From Burkholderiales bacterium (lineage in GTDB: Bacteria > Pseudomonadota > Gammaproteobacteria > Burkholderiales > Burkholderiaceae_C): a DNA stretch of 64,000 nucleotides. The stretch covers positions 1 through 64,000 of the forward strand of contig JAFKGE010000028.1 in NCBI GenBank assembly GCA_017307865.1. Reading direction: 5' to 3'. A program made the position numbers and the translations under genes. The notes beneath the pieces were generated by a model. It saw nothing but the letters and a program-made list of their open reading frames with translations. It made no database searches and was not told the DNA's origin. Below are positions 43,774-53,816 of this stretch, piece after piece (within the stretch, counting starts at the first letter, position 1; every line of letters begins with the position of its first letter).

Positions 43774-44670
43774 TCACCCGCGCCGCGCCGCCGCCAGCCG
43801 CGGCCACAGCAGGTTCAGCGCCAGCCCGGCCATCACCAGGCCGGTGGCCAGCAGCTTCCAGGGCGGCAGCGATTCGCCCATCAGCAGGGCCGAGGCGCCG
43901 ATGCCGAACACCGGTACCAGGATGGAAAACGGCGCCACCGTGGCCGCCGGGTAGCGCGCCAGCAGCCAGGCCCACACGCCGTAGCCGAAAATGGTGTTGC
44001 CCAGCGACTGCCACACCACCGCTGCCCAGGTGGCGGCGTCGGCCTGCGCCAGGCCGGCGGCGATGCGCGGCCAGCCTTCCAGCCACAGGCTGAGCAGCAA
44101 GAGCGGCGGCACGGCGAACAGGCTGGACCAGGCCACGTAGGCCAGCACGTCGACCGGGCCGGCGGCGCGGCTGGCGACGTTGCCCAGCGCCCAGAAGAAG
44201 GCCGCGCCCAGCGTCAGCAGCAGGCCGGCCAGCGTGGTGTGGCCGTCGGTGTGGCTGGCGATGATGACGATGCCGGTGAGGGCGATCAGCGCCGCCACCC
44301 ACTGGTAGGGGCGTAGCCGTTCCTTGTCGATCATCACCGCCAGCGCCACGGTGAAGAACACCTGCGCCTGCACCACCAGCGAGGCCAGGCCCGGCGTGAT
44401 GTCGCGCTGCATGGCGTAGAACAGCAGCGCGAACTGCCCGACGCCGATGGCCAGGCCGTACAGCGCCAGGTTGCCCCAGGACGCGGCCGGCCGGCGCACC
44501 AGCAGCACCAGCGGAAAGGCCGCCAGCGCAAAGCGCAGGGCCGCCAGCAGCAGCGGCGGCAGGTGTGCCAGCGCGAACTTGATGATGACGAAGTTGGTGC
44601 CCCACACGGCCACCACCGCCAGGATCAGCAGCAGGTGGCGCCAGGTGAGCGGGGTGGTGCGACGGGTCAT
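43774..44670 (-). CDS. EamA/DMT-superfamily transporter
   Basis: A 298-residue membrane protein with ten predicted helices in two EamA repeats. The first begins LILAVVAVWGTNFVIIKFAL and the second TLGAAFFWALGNVASRAAG, resembling the O-acetylserine/cysteine exporter branch; the substrate is not certain. The start overlaps the mnmC stop by four bases (ATGA), so it is coupled to mnmC. It ends four bases from uraH, which is convergent. Confidence 0.88.
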   Translation of the reverse strand: MTRRTTPLTWRHLLLILAVVAVWGTNFVIIKFALAHLPPLLLAALRFALAAFPLVLLVRRPAASWGNLALYGLAIGVGQFALLFYAMQRDITPGLASLVVQAQVFFTVALAVMIDKERLRPYQWVAALIALTGIVIIASHTDGHTTLAGLLLTLGAAFFWALGNVASRAAGPVDVLAYVAWSSLFAVPPLLLLSLWLEGWPRIAAGLAQADAATWAAVVWQSLGNTIFGYGVWAWLLARYPAATVAPFSILVPVFGIGASALLMGESLPPWKLLATGLVMAGLALNLLWPRLAAARRG

Positions 44671-46694
44671 GATGCCTTGTCTGGGGCAGCCGTGGGTTGA
44701 AAGCGGCGCGCGCGCAGCCGCCGCGCCAGCGAGCGCGCCACGGGCAGCGGCTCGTCATGCAGGGTGGCGGCCAGCAGTTCGCCGGCCAGCACCGCCAGCG
44801 TCAGCCCGCGCGCGCCCAGGCCGGTGCACAGGTGGATCGGCAGGATCTGGGTTGCTATCGAATCGATTGCTGCTCGCGCTTGATGGGCGGGCGCTGCAGC
44901 CCGATTCGACTCGAAATCGTCGCTGGGACGCCAACGCCATGCACCCACCGCGGGCAGCCGGTCGGGCAGGGTGGCGCGCACGCCGGCCCAGGCTTGGGCG
45001 CGGCCGTCGGCCCACTGCGCGGCCAGCGCGGCGCCGGCGCGCGGCAGCAGCTCGCCCAGGCGCTGCAGGTTGGCGGCGTGGTCTTCGGCTTGCAGCCCGG
45101 GGGTGGCCTGGGCGCGCTCGAAGGTCGATCCCGTGACCCAGCGCGGCCCGGCCTCGCCCGGCAGGTGGGCGATCAGGCTGCCGTGGCCATTGACCGGAAA
45201 GGGCGGCAGCGCCGCGTCGGCCGCGCCGCCGGGCATGGGGCCACAGGCCACCTGGCCGCGCAGCGCGTGCAGGGGCAACGAATCGTCCAGCAAGGCCAGC
45301 GAGTCGAAGCCGGCGGCAATCACCACCAGCTCGGCCTCGGCCAGCGTGTCGCCGCGCGCATCGCGCAGGCGCCAGCCGCCCTCGGCACGTTCGATGCGGG
45401 CGACGGTGCACTGGCCGCGCCACGCGATGCCCGGCGCGCCCAGCATGGCGCGCACCAGCGCGGCGGGCTGGGCCCAGCCGGCGCGCGCGTGCCACAGTGC
45501 CGGGTGGGCCTCGTCCAGCGGCAGCTGGGCGGCCTGCGCCTGGGCGCGGGTCAGCGGGTGCTCGCCGGCCAGGCTCTCGGCCTGCGCGGCCAGGGGCAGC
45601 TCGTCGGCCGACCAGGCGGCGGGCCGGCGGCGCTTGCCGGGCTCGTGGCGCTCCAGCACGCCGCTGGCGGCGAAGTCGCGACCGGCGCGCAGCAGGCTGG
45701 CGGCGCGCGTGAGCGTGGCGCGCACGCCGGCGCGCGTCAGCTGCGACAGCGGCCGGTCGTCGGGCGACACGTGCGGCGCGACGACGCCGGCGGGCAGGGC
45801 GCTGGCGCCGGCGGCGGGCTCGGGCGCGGCGTCGAGCACGCTCACCTGCCAGCCGCGCTGCGCCAGGCTGAAGGCCACCGCCGCGCCGGCCAGGCCGCCG
45901 CCGACGATGGCGCAGCGGGCCGGTGCCTGGTGCCAGCGCGGCTCGGCGTCGGCGCGCACGCGCGGCGTCCAGCGGGGGGCGTAGCGCGCGTGCAGCGCCT
46001 GGCGCTTGGGCGGCAGGCCGGGCACGCGCTCGACGTTGAAACCGCAGGCCGCCAGCCGCTCGCGCACCGCGCCGGCCACGCACCAGGTGGCGGCGCGCGC
46101 GCCCGGGCGCAGCCGTCGGGCGGCGGCACCCAGCGTGGCCGCGCTCCACATCTCCGGGTTGCGCTCGGGGCTGAAGCCGTCCAGAAAAAGGCTGTCGTGC
46201 GCGCCGCTCAGCTCGGCCAGCATGGGCTGCACGTCGCCCACGGCCAAGGTCAGCTGCACGCGTTCACCGTCCAGGCTGATGCGGTGTAGGCCGGGCAGCA
46301 GGCCGTGCCATTGCGCGGCCAGATCGGCGGCCAGCGGCGCCAGCTCGGCAAAGGGCGCGGCGCTGCGGGTGAGGTCGTCGGCCTCGCACACCCAGGCTTC
46401 GACGGCGGAGTAATGCAGGCGCGCGGGCCGCCGCGGGTCGCTGCGCCAGGCCTGCCAGGTGGCCAGAAAGTTCAGGCCCAGGCCGAAGCCCGTCTCCAGC
46501 ACGGCCCAGTGCGGCGCATCGGCCCAGGCGGCGGGCTCATCGGCGTCGGGCAGCAGGCCGCAGCCGTGCAAAAACACGTGCCGCGCCTGTGCCAGGCCGC
46601 CGTCGCCCGCGCTGTCGTGGCTGCGGTAGATGTCGCCAAAGCGCGCGCTGGTGGGCGTGCCGTCGTCGCGCCACAGGACGGGGGAGGACGGCAT
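44667..46694 (-). CDS. mnmC: Bifunctional tRNA mnm5s2U34 biosynthesis protein MnmC
   Basis: A 675-residue protein of two halves. The N-terminal methyltransferase (about 1-235) has VLETGFGLGLNFLATWQAW and FLDGFSPERNPEMWS. The C-terminal FAD oxidoreductase (about 250-675) has CAIVGGGLAGAAVAFSLAQ. It completes mnm5U at the wobble position of several tRNAs. Near residues 590-613 (DFESNRAAAPAHQARAAIDS) the coding sequence is a copy of the dispersed repeat read antisense. The domain then resumes with LHLCTGLGARGL-like LPIHLCTGLGARGL. The insertion sits just before that conserved segment and may be tolerated in a loop. Confidence 0.93.
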   Translation of the reverse strand: MPSSPVLWRDDGTPTSARFGDIYRSHDSAGDGGLAQARHVFLHGCGLLPDADEPAAWADAPHWAVLETGFGLGLNFLATWQAWRSDPRRPARLHYSAVEAWVCEADDLTRSAAPFAELAPLAADLAAQWHGLLPGLHRISLDGERVQLTLAVGDVQPMLAELSGAHDSLFLDGFSPERNPEMWSAATLGAAARRLRPGARAATWCVAGAVRERLAACGFNVERVPGLPPKRQALHARYAPRWTPRVRADAEPRWHQAPARCAIVGGGLAGAAVAFSLAQRGWQVSVLDAAPEPAAGASALPAGVVAPHVSPDDRPLSQLTRAGVRATLTRAASLLRAGRDFAASGVLERHEPGKRRRPAAWSADELPLAAQAESLAGEHPLTRAQAQAAQLPLDEAHPALWHARAGWAQPAALVRAMLGAPGIAWRGQCTVARIERAEGGWRLRDARGDTLAEAELVVIAAGFDSLALLDDSLPLHALRGQVACGPMPGGAADAALPPFPVNGHGSLIAHLPGEAGPRWVTGSTFERAQATPGLQAEDHAANLQRLGELLPRAGAALAAQWADGRAQAWAGVRATLPDRLPAVGAWRWRPSDDFESNRAAAPAHQARAAIDSIATQILPIHLCTGLGARGLTLAVLAGELLAATLHDEPLPVARSLARRLRARRFQPTAAPDKAS
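44854..44917 (+). repeat. Dispersed repeat inside mnmC
   Basis: CTATCGAATCGATTGCTGCT, CGCGCTTGATGGGCGGGCGC and AGCCCGATTCGACTCGAAA follow the consensus closely. The mnmC frame stays open through it, in a different phase from that used in the BaiN-family gene. Confidence 0.8.
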
Positions 46695-46701
46695 CCGATA
46701 C

Positions 46702-46766
46702 GCTATTTAATCAGTAGCTGCTCGCGCAGATTCAGCGGGCGCTGCAGGCCGATTTGGCGTGGAATT
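46702..46766 (+). repeat. Dispersed repeat between mnmC and yggX
   Basis: CTATTTAATCAGTAGCTGCT, CGCGCAGATT and GGGCGCTGCAGGCCGATTTG follow the consensus. It occupies most of the 99-base gap upstream of mnmC. Confidence 0.75.
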
Positions 46767-46793
46767 CGCACGGCCACCGCGCGCCGGCGGCCG

Positions 46794-47066
46794 TCATGCC
46801 TTGGGTGGCACGTAGCCCGCGGCCTGCTCGGCGCCGTCGCCGAAGAAGTGCGCCTCCATCTGCTGGCGCAAATAGGCGCGCGCGTTGGCGTCGGCCAGGT
46901 TCAGGCGGTTTTCGTTGACCAGGGTGGTCTGGTGGCGCAGCCAGTCGGCCCAGGCCTGCTTGCTGACGTTGGCCCAGATGCGCTGGCCCAGCGCGCCGGG
47001 GTAGGGCGCGAAGTCCAGGCCCTCGGCCTCGGTGCCGAGCTTGATGCAGTGGACCATGCGTGCCAT
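46794..47066 (-). CDS. yggX: Fe(2+)-trafficking / oxidative damage protection protein YggX
   Basis: A 90-residue YggX-family protein, which limits oxidative damage to FeS clusters and is linked to iron handling. It has the family start [10 protein letters not shown] with conserved Cys7, the [15 protein letters not shown] segment and the [20 protein letters not shown] helix. AAGGAA lies upstream of the ATG at 47066. It is followed on the same strand by a dispersed repeat and mnmC. Confidence 0.93.
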   Translation of the reverse strand: MARMVHCIKLGTEAEGLDFAPYPGALGQRIWANVSKQAWADWLRHQTTLVNENRLNLADANARAYLRQQMEAHFFGDGAEQAAGYVPPKA

Positions 47067-47205
47067 ATCCCGATTTCCTTGCCGTGTGCTGATGCGAATG
47101 AAGCCTTGGATTATCGGCGGTCTGCGCCCGCGGCGTGGGCTTGCGGCATGGCGCGGCCCGATTTGGCCGATACTGCGGCCAGCCCGACTCACACCACCCA
47201 GCCCC

Positions 47206-48294
47206 ATGACCACGACCGCCTTGTTCGCCCCGCTCGATGCCGACCTGCACGCCCGCGCCCTCGCGCTGCTGGACGACGAATGGCTGGCCCACGACGCCGA
47301 CCTGGCCCCCGTGCTGCCCATCGTGCTGGCGCGCGGCGTGGGGCAGGACTGGCACAAGGCCGGCACCTTCCGCCACCACCTGGTGGGCGTGGCGCGCACG
47401 CTGGCGCTGTGGCGCCAGCCGCGCGACGTGCGCCTGCTGGGCCTGCTGCACAGCGTGTACGGCAACGCCTTCGTCGACCTGGTCAAGTTCGACCCCACGC
47501 GCGAGCGTGCGCGCCTGCGCGAGGCCGTGGGCGAGCGCGCCGAGCAACTGGTGTACCTGTTTTGCACCGCCTCGCGCGCGCAGTTCGTGCGCCAGCTGCT
47601 GGCCGGCCGCATCGAGCCCGACGGCAGCGTGCAGGTGGGCGAGCAGCGCCTGCCGGCCGACGTGGTGGGCGCCTTCATCGTCGTCAGCATGGCCGACACC
47701 TGCGAGCAGTGGTTTGCCTGGCAGGAGGACATCTACAGCGGCTTTCCCGACGTGCCCCAGGTGCCGCAGGCCGCGCACTGGATGGCCGCGCTGTGGCCCG
47801 GCCCCATGCGCCCGCCCAGCCGGATCTATGCGCACATCAGCCAGCTGGGCGCCGCGCTGCAGCACCCGGCGCTGAAGGGCCTGCTGCCCATGCCGCCGGT
47901 GTTCGACCATTGCACGCGCACCCTGGCCGCGGGCGACGAGGCGGCCGCGTCGTCGCTGTACTGGTCGGTCATCGCGCAAGACCAGCCGCTGGTGCAGATG
48001 GACGGCGCCGTCGCCGCGCTGGAGCACGCCGCACGCCTGAACCCCTGGGTGGGCGAGCCGCAGATGGTGCTGGCTCAGCTGTACCTGATCGCCGGCCGGA
48101 GCAAAGAGGCCGAAGCCGCCGCCACCGGCGCCCTGCAGTGCTACAGCGCCTGGGGCAACGCCTGGGACAAGCGCGTGCAGTGGGACGCCTGGATGGCCTG
48201 GGCGCGCATCCTGCGCCAGGGCGCGCAGACCGGCGCCTGGCCCGAGCGGCTGGACAAGCTGAACAACGTGGCGCTGCGGCCCGAGCGCCCATAA
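47206..48294 (+). CDS. DUF6817-like (HD-resembling) hypothetical protein
   Basis: A 362-residue cytoplasmic protein. The N-terminal half has [20 protein letters not shown] and [19 protein letters not shown], a histidine pattern like the DUF6817 family, which resembles HD phosphohydrolases. The C-terminal part (about 240-340) looks like a helical repeat of TPR character ([26 protein letters not shown]). Function is unknown and the assignment of the domain rests on pattern memory only. It diverges from yggX. The ATG at 47206 lacks an obvious ribosome binding site but matches the onset of the protein-like pattern. Confidence 0.6.
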   Translation: MTTTALFAPLDADLHARALALLDDEWLAHDADLAPVLPIVLARGVGQDWHKAGTFRHHLVGVARTLALWRQPRDVRLLGLLHSVYGNAFVDLVKFDPTRERARLREAVGERAEQLVYLFCTASRAQFVRQLLAGRIEPDGSVQVGEQRLPADVVGAFIVVSMADTCEQWFAWQEDIYSGFPDVPQVPQAAHWMAALWPGPMRPPSRIYAHISQLGAALQHPALKGLLPMPPVFDHCTRTLAAGDEAAASSLYWSVIAQDQPLVQMDGAVAALEHAARLNPWVGEPQMVLAQLYLIAGRSKEAEAAATGALQCYSAWGNAWDKRVQWDAWMAWARILRQGAQTGAWPERLDKLNNVALRPERP

Positions 48295-48378
48295 GCTCAT
48301 GCGCAATCTGTCTGAGGCCGCGTCGCGATCGGCCCGCCGGCGGGACTAGACTGCGCCCAGTGCGCCCGCCGCCAGCGT

Positions 48379-48447
48379 TTCAAGCCATTTTGGCCTGTAA
48401 CCGGCGCCAATCAAGCGCGAGCAGCTATTGATTTGATAGTTTATATA
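48379..48447 (-). repeat. Dispersed repeat upstream of metY
   Basis: On the minus strand AAACTATCAAATCAATAGCT, GCTCGCGCTTGATTGGCGCC and CCAAAATGGCTTGAAAC. It ends 18 bases before the metY start and shows the 5' CTATCA...TGATAG-like self-complementary part. Confidence 0.8.
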
Positions 48448-48464
48448 CCTTCAAGGAGCATTCG

Positions 48465-49754
48465 ATGAGCGATTCGTGGAAGTTCGAGACCCAGTCCGTG
48501 CACGCCGGCTACGCGCCCGACCCCACCACCAAGTCGGTGGCGGTGCCCATCTATCAAACGGTGTCCTACGCCTTCGACGACACGCAGCACGGCGCCGACC
48601 TGTTCGACCTGAAGGTGCCGGGCAACATCTACACCCGCATCATGAACCCGACCTCCGCCGTGCTGGAGCAGCGGCTGGCGGCGCTGGAAGGCGGCATCGG
48701 CGCACTGGCCGTGGCCTCGGGCATGACGGCCATCCACTACGCCATCCAGACCATCGCCAGCGCGGGCGACAACATCGTCTCCACCTCCACGCTGTACGGC
48801 GGCACCTACAACCTGTTCGCCCACACCTTGCCGCAAATGGGCGTGGACGTGCGCTTTGCCGACTACCGCGACCCGGCCGCGTTCGGCAAGCTGATCGACG
48901 CGCGCACCAAGGCGGTGTTTTGCGAATCCATCGGCAATCCGCTGGGCAACGCCACCGACCTGGCCGCGCTGGCCAAGGTCGCGCATGACCACGGCGTGCC
49001 GCTGATCGTCGACAACACGGTGCCCAGCCCCTACCTGTGCCGCCCCATCGAGCACGGCGCCGACATCGTGGTGCATGCCGCCACCAAGTACATCGGCGGC
49101 CACGGCAACAGCATGGGCGGCGTCATCGTCGATTCGGGCAAGTTCCCGTGGGCCGAGCACAAGGCGCGCTTTCCGCGCCTGAATGAGCCCGACGTCAGCT
49201 ACCACGGCGTGGTCTACACCGAGGCCCTGGGCGCGGCCGCCTACATCGGCCGCGCGCGCGTGGTGCCGCTGCGCAACCTGGGCGGCGCCCTCAGCCCCAT
49301 GAACGCCTTCTTGCTGCTGCAAGGCATCCAGACCCTGCCGCTGCGCATGGACCGCACCTGCGACAACGCGCTGGCCATTGCCCAGTACCTGCAAAAGCAC
49401 CCCAAGGTGGCGTCCGTCAACTACGCCGGCCTGCCCGATCACCCCGACCACGCCATCGTCCAGCGGCTGATGGGCGGGCGCGCCTCGGGCATCGTCAGCT
49501 TCACCCTGAAGGCCGCCGACGGCCGCGCCGCCGGCGCACGCTTTCAGGACGCGCTGGGCCTGTTCTTGCGCTTGGTCAACATCGGCGACACCAAGTCCCT
49601 GGCCTGCCACCCCGCCAGCACCACGCACCGCCAGCTCAGCCCCGAAGAGCTGGCCAAGGCGGGCGTGTCCGAAGGCATGGTGCGCCTGTCGGTGGGCATC
49701 GAGCACATCGATGATCTGCTGGCGGATTTGGAGCAGGCGCTGGCCAAAGTGTGA
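48465..49754 (+). CDS. metY: O-acetylhomoserine aminocarboxypropyltransferase (sulfhydrylase)
   Basis: A 429-residue PLP enzyme of the Cys/Met metabolism family that makes homocysteine from O-acetylhomoserine and sulfide. It has the start FETQSVHAGYAPDPTTKSVA, the IYTRIMNPTSAVLEQRLAAL segment, and the PLP lysine in VVHAATKYIGGHG. The length fits MetY rather than the shorter cystathionine gamma-synthase. AAGGAG lies upstream of the ATG. The region just upstream is occupied by the dispersed repeat; no SAM riboswitch is recognised. Confidence 0.95.
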   Translation: MSDSWKFETQSVHAGYAPDPTTKSVAVPIYQTVSYAFDDTQHGADLFDLKVPGNIYTRIMNPTSAVLEQRLAALEGGIGALAVASGMTAIHYAIQTIASAGDNIVSTSTLYGGTYNLFAHTLPQMGVDVRFADYRDPAAFGKLIDARTKAVFCESIGNPLGNATDLAALAKVAHDHGVPLIVDNTVPSPYLCRPIEHGADIVVHAATKYIGGHGNSMGGVIVDSGKFPWAEHKARFPRLNEPDVSYHGVVYTEALGAAAYIGRARVVPLRNLGGALSPMNAFLLLQGIQTLPLRMDRTCDNALAIAQYLQKHPKVASVNYAGLPDHPDHAIVQRLMGGRASGIVSFTLKAADGRAAGARFQDALGLFLRLVNIGDTKSLACHPASTTHRQLSPEELAKAGVSEGMVRLSVGIEHIDDLLADLEQALAKV

Positions 49755-49773
49755 GGGTGTTAGCCCCGGCGGT

Positions 49774-50604
49774 TCAGGTCGAGGGCAGCAGCAATTCGGC
49801 CGATTGCGCCTGTCGGGTCAGCTCCAGTGCCTCCACCACCTGCTGACACGCCGCTTCGGCCGCCTGCCGCAACTCGGCCCCACCCAGCCAACGCGCCGTC
49901 AAGCCCGCGCAAAACAAGTCGCCCGTGCCCTTGGGCGTTGCGGCTATGCGTGGGTGGCGGATGGCCTCGGCTTGGGTGCGGGTGACCAGGGCCACCTGCA
50001 TCTCGCCGGGCGCCCAGGTGGCGGGCGCGGCGCTGGTCACGGCGATCCATTGGGTGCGATCGGCCAGCAGGGTGCGGGCAGCGGCCACGACCTGGTCGAA
50101 GCTGCCGACGGGCATGCCGGTCAGGCGCGCCAGCTCGAAGCCGTTGGGGGTCAGGCCGTCGGCCAGGGGCAGCAGGTGCTGGCGGTAGGCGTCGGCCATG
50201 CCGGGGGCGACGTATTCGCCGTGGTCTTCGTCGCCCAGCACGGGGTCGATCACCACGCGCAGCGCGGGTCGGGTGTGGACGAGTTCACCGATCCAGCGGC
50301 CCAGCGCCTGCGCCTGCTCGGGCCCGCCCAGGTAGCCGGTGAGGACGGCGCGCAGTTGGCCCAGGGCGCCGCGCGCCGACAGGTCGCTCAGGTAACCCGC
50401 GAACCAGTCGACGGGCAGGGCGCCGCCGTGGATCGTGGGGTAGTGCGGCGTGTTGCTGAGCACCACGGTGGGCACGGCGGCCACCGCCAGGCCCTGCGCC
50501 TGCAGCGTGGGCACGGCCACGTTGTTGCCGACGCGGCCGTAGACCACCTGCGACTGCACGGACACCACGTCGATGGCCAGCGGGCGCAGCGCCGGTGCGG
50601 TCAA
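49774..50604 (-). CDS. pdxY: Pyridoxal kinase PdxY
   Basis: A 276-residue ribokinase-fold kinase that phosphorylates pyridoxal for PLP salvage. It has [20 protein letters not shown] near the start, [16 protein letters not shown] in the centre, [13 protein letters not shown], and the C-terminal [16 protein letters not shown] with the catalytic Asp of GTGD. The best start is a TTG at 50604, with GGAGA six bases upstream, overlapping the yggS stop as TTGA. There is no usable ATG near the N-terminus, so the rare start is inferred with fair confidence. It pairs with yggS, the PLP-homeostasis gene. Confidence 0.9.
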   Translation of the reverse strand: MTAPALRPLAIDVVSVQSQVVYGRVGNNVAVPTLQAQGLAVAAVPTVVLSNTPHYPTIHGGALPVDWFAGYLSDLSARGALGQLRAVLTGYLGGPEQAQALGRWIGELVHTRPALRVVIDPVLGDEDHGEYVAPGMADAYRQHLLPLADGLTPNGFELARLTGMPVGSFDQVVAAARTLLADRTQWIAVTSAAPATWAPGEMQVALVTRTQAEAIRHPRIAATPKGTGDLFCAGLTARWLGGAELRQAAEAACQQVVEALELTRQAQSAELLLPST

Positions 50605-51431
50605 TGCGTTTCTCCGGCCTTGGCGTCGTCGCCCGTGCTTGAGGGCCAGTAGTACGAGTCGGGCATGGGGCGCGCGCCGAAGATGGCCTGGCCGACGCGC
50701 ACCACGGTGGCGCCTTCCTCGATGGCGATTTCGTAGTCGCCGGACATGCCCATCGACAGCTCGCCCAGCTCGACGCCGGCGGGGGCATCCTGCCGCAGCC
50801 GGTCGCGCAGGCCGCGCAGCAGCACGAAGCATTGGCGCACGCGCTCGGCCTCGGCCGAGAACAGCGCCAGCGTCATCAGGCCGCGCACGCGCAGCGCCGA
50901 AAACGCGGGCAGCTCGCGCAAGAAGGCGGCCACCTCGTCGGGGTGCAGGCCATACTTGCTGGCCTCGCCCGAGGTGTTGACCTGGACGAATACGTCCAGC
51001 GCGCGCCCCTCGGCCTGCAGGCGCCGCTCCAGCGCCTCGGCCACGCGCAGGCTGTCGAGCGCCTGAAACTCGCTGGCGCACTGCGCCACCAGCTTGGCCT
51101 TGTTGGTCTGCAGGTGGCCGATGACCGACCAGCGCAGGTCGGCCAGGTCGGCCATGGCCTCCCATTTGCGATGGGCCTCCTGCGGCTTGTTCTCGCCCAG
51201 CATGCGGCAGCCCGCGGCGTAGGCCTGGCGCAGCACGGCCTCGGGCTTGGTCTTGCTGACCGGAAGCAGGCGCACGCTGGCCGGGTTGCGCCCGACGCGC
51301 TGGCAGGCCGCCGTCATGCGCGCGTGCACGGCGGTCAGGTTGTGGCGAAAGTCGTCCGCCGACTCGGCCTGCGGCCATTGGCCGTGCTGGTCGTGGCGGG
51401 TGGCGGTGGCCGGGTGAAGATCAGTGCTCAT
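50601..51431 (-). CDS. YggS-family PLP homeostasis protein
   Basis: A 276-residue PLP-binding barrel protein (PLPBP/YggS) that buffers PLP and affects amino acid pools. It has [20 protein letters not shown] with the PLP-binding Lys, [26 protein letters not shown] and [20 protein letters not shown] with the phosphate-binding residues. It is about 35 residues longer than the E. coli protein at the N-terminus, so the true start may lie downstream. Overlap with pdxY by four bases indicates translational coupling of two vitamin B6 functions. Confidence 0.93.
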   Translation of the reverse strand: MSTDLHPATATRHDQHGQWPQAESADDFRHNLTAVHARMTAACQRVGRNPASVRLLPVSKTKPEAVLRQAYAAGCRMLGENKPQEAHRKWEAMADLADLRWSVIGHLQTNKAKLVAQCASEFQALDSLRVAEALERRLQAEGRALDVFVQVNTSGEASKYGLHPDEVAAFLRELPAFSALRVRGLMTLALFSAEAERVRQCFVLLRGLRDRLRQDAPAGVELGELSMGMSGDYEIAIEEGATVVRVGQAIFGARPMPDSYYWPSSTGDDAKAGETH

Positions 51432-51502
51432 GGGTCGGTCTCGTGTCGGTCAAAGCATACCCGCCTTGACAGCGACCGGTGCCCGCGAGCGGGGCCGGGG
51501 CT

Positions 51503-52051
51503 TCAGCTCACGCGCCCGCTGCCGTCGTGCATCCAGCGCGCGTGGGTGGGGGCCTTCTTGGTGCGGTCCCACTCGTTGAGCATGTCCCATTTGACCTGCT
51601 CCAGTGCCCGGTCCATCTCGGGCGTGGCGGTGTCGACGGCCAGCTCCAGGCGGTGGCCGGAGGGGTCGCGAAAGTAGATCGACTTGAAGATGGTGTGGTC
51701 GGTGGGGCCGATGACCTCGATGCCGTCGGCCTGCATGCGGGCCTTGACCTTGAGCATGGTGTCGAGGGAGTCGGTCTTCAGCGCCAGGTGCTGCGTCCAG
51801 GCGGGGGTGTGGGCGTCCGACGGCGCGATCATGTCGGCCTTGGTGGGCAGCTCGAAAAAGGCCAGCACGTTGCCGCCGCCGATGTCGATGAAGATGTGCA
51901 TGTAGGGGTCCGGCTCCTTGGTGGAGGGGACCTCGTTTTCGGCGATGGCGAGGATGAAGTTGGCGTCGAGGTACTTTTGGTACCACTCGACGGTTTGCTT
52001 GGCGTTCTTGCAGCGGTAGGCAACGTGGTGGACACCGTTGAGCATGGCCAT
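51503..52051 (-). CDS. VOC-superfamily (glyoxalase/dioxygenase-fold) protein
   Basis: A 182-residue protein of vicinal-oxygen-chelate fold. Paired repeats start with NGVHHVAYRCKNAKQTVEWY and QHLALKTDSLDTMLKVKARM. The metal ligands are probably His9, His79-84 region and Glu in YFRDPSGHRLELAVD. It may be a ring-cleavage, isomerase or glyoxalase-like enzyme. It follows the FAD monooxygenase gene on the same strand (92-base gap), suggesting a shared pathway for an aromatic or similar substrate, which cannot be named. Confidence 0.8.
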   Translation of the reverse strand: MAMLNGVHHVAYRCKNAKQTVEWYQKYLDANFILAIAENEVPSTKEPDPYMHIFIDIGGGNVLAFFELPTKADMIAPSDAHTPAWTQHLALKTDSLDTMLKVKARMQADGIEVIGPTDHTIFKSIYFRDPSGHRLELAVDTATPEMDRALEQVKWDMLNEWDRTKKAPTHARWMHDGSGRVS

Positions 52052-52143
52052 GGGGATTTCTCCGTGGGGATTGGGGGGCAGGGAAAGGGCTCAGCCGCCT
52101 TGACGCGCGCCCTGCGCGTCACGCGGGCCGCGGCAGCTGTCCA

Positions 52144-53784
52144 TCAGACGGGCGCGTGGGCGCGGCGACCCATGACCCGCTGCAACGCAGCGCGCACGGC
52201 CTGGTCGTCGCCGGCGGCACAGACGGCGGCGATATGGGCGTCCGGGCGCACCACCCAGACTTCGTCCGGTCGGGTCTGCAGGGCCTGCTGCAGGGCGCCT
52301 TCGGCATCGATGTCCGCGATGCGCAGCACGCGCAGCGGCGCGGCGCTGGCGTTTTGCGCCTGCTCGCGCAGTCTGTGCAGGTCCACCGCGCTGCCGGTCA
52401 GCAGCAACAGGCCATCGCGTGCCAGCTGCCGCAGGCGCGTGCAGTCCATGTCGGCCATGCGCACCGGCACGTCGGGCAGCACGACGCCCGGCCCGGGCGG
52501 CGGCACATGGCCGCGCGGCGGGCGACCGGCAAACGGATGCTTCGCGTCGGGCGTGGTGAGCGGCGAATCGACGTACCAGAAGGGCTCGGACAGGCGACCC
52601 GAGTCGATCTGCGGGTGCACCGACGCATCGGTCAGCGCGGCCGTCAGGCGTTCGACGCGGATGCGGTGCTGCTCCTCGGTGTGCGGCACGAGGAAGTCCA
52701 TGGTCTTGCCGGTGACCTCGATGTTCTCGCGCGAGGCCGCGCAGCGCTCGCTGTCGTAGCTGTCCAGCAGGGTGTCATCGGCCCAGCCGCGCAGCACGAA
52801 GGCCAGCTTCCAGGCGGCGTTTTCGGCGTCCATCACGCCGGTGTTGAGCCCGCGTGCGCCAAACGGCGAGACGATGTGGGCAAAGTCGCCGGCCAGCAAC
52901 ACGCGGCCCACGCGCATGCGATCGACCATGCGCGAGTGAAAGCGGTAGACCGACTTCCAGACGATTTCGTAGGGCTTGTCGCCGATGATCTGGCGGATGC
53001 GCGCGTCCAACGCGCCGCTGGCTTCTTCCTGCTCGATGTCGTAGTCACCGGGCACCTGCCAGTCGATGCGAAAGGTCGAATCGGGGCAGGGGTGGATCAG
53101 CACCTGGCGGCCCGGGTTCCATTCGGGGTCGAAGTAAAAGCGCCGCTCGCGCTCCCAGCCCGGCAGGTCGGCACGGATGTCGCAGATCAGGAACTTGTCG
53201 TCGAAGCTGCGGCCGTTGAAGCTGACGCCGAGCTGGTGGCGCAGCTCGCGTGGCGCGGAGCCGGCGGCAACGATGGCGTAGGGGGCGCGCACCTCGATGG
53301 GCGTGCCGTCGGCGCGGCGGCAGTGCAGGGTGACGCCCGCTTCGTCCTGCTCGATCTGCTCGACGCCGTGGTCCCACAACGGGGTGATGTGCGCGGCGGC
53401 CGCGATCTGCTCGTCCAGCAGCTCTTCGGTGCGGGTCTGCGAGATGTTGACGAAGGGCGGAAACACCGAACGCCCGGTGTCGACGAAAGGCTGGGTGAAC
53501 AGCGTGGCGCCCTTGTACAGGGTGGTGGCGCGGTCCCAGGTGACGCCTTCGGCGGCGATCTTGTGGCCCACGCCGACCGACTCCCACACGTCGAGCACGT
53601 CGCGCTGCTGGCAGATGGCCTTGGAGCCGATGACGTCGCGCCGCGGCCGGCGATCGACCACGATGCAGTCGATGCCCCAGCGGGCCAGCAGCAGGGCGGC
53701 CGTCTGGCCGACGGGGCCATTGCCCACGACCACCACCTGGGTGTGGTGGCGGGTCGTGGTCGGTTGGGAATCGGGCTTGCTCAC
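52144..53784 (-). CDS. Class A FAD-dependent monooxygenase (MhpA/phenol hydroxylase-like)
   Basis: A 546-residue flavoprotein hydroxylase. It has the ADP-binding VVVVGNGPVGQTAALLLA (GxGxxG at 21-26), the second FAD motif LLAGDFAHIVSPFGARGLN near residue 290, and a thioredoxin-like C-terminal part. It most resembles 3-(3-hydroxyphenyl)propionate hydroxylase and related aromatic ring hydroxylases. A GTG start at 53784 is supported by AAGGAG eight bases upstream. It is 32 bases downstream of the MBL gene. The substrate is unknown. Confidence 0.85.
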   Translation of the reverse strand: MSKPDSQPTTTRHHTQVVVVGNGPVGQTAALLLARWGIDCIVVDRRPRRDVIGSKAICQQRDVLDVWESVGVGHKIAAEGVTWDRATTLYKGATLFTQPFVDTGRSVFPPFVNISQTRTEELLDEQIAAAAHITPLWDHGVEQIEQDEAGVTLHCRRADGTPIEVRAPYAIVAAGSAPRELRHQLGVSFNGRSFDDKFLICDIRADLPGWERERRFYFDPEWNPGRQVLIHPCPDSTFRIDWQVPGDYDIEQEEASGALDARIRQIIGDKPYEIVWKSVYRFHSRMVDRMRVGRVLLAGDFAHIVSPFGARGLNTGVMDAENAAWKLAFVLRGWADDTLLDSYDSERCAASRENIEVTGKTMDFLVPHTEEQHRIRVERLTAALTDASVHPQIDSGRLSEPFWYVDSPLTTPDAKHPFAGRPPRGHVPPPGPGVVLPDVPVRMADMDCTRLRQLARDGLLLLTGSAVDLHRLREQAQNASAAPLRVLRIADIDAEGALQQALQTRPDEVWVVRPDAHIAAVCAAGDDQAVRAALQRVMGRRAHAPV

Positions 53785-53816
53785 GGTCTTGTCTCCTTGT
53801 GGGCCGTCATCCCGGG

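Noticed and set aside
48295..48464. SAM riboswitch upstream of metY
   Set aside because: No recognisable SAM aptamer pattern is present; the region is largely occupied by the dispersed repeat.
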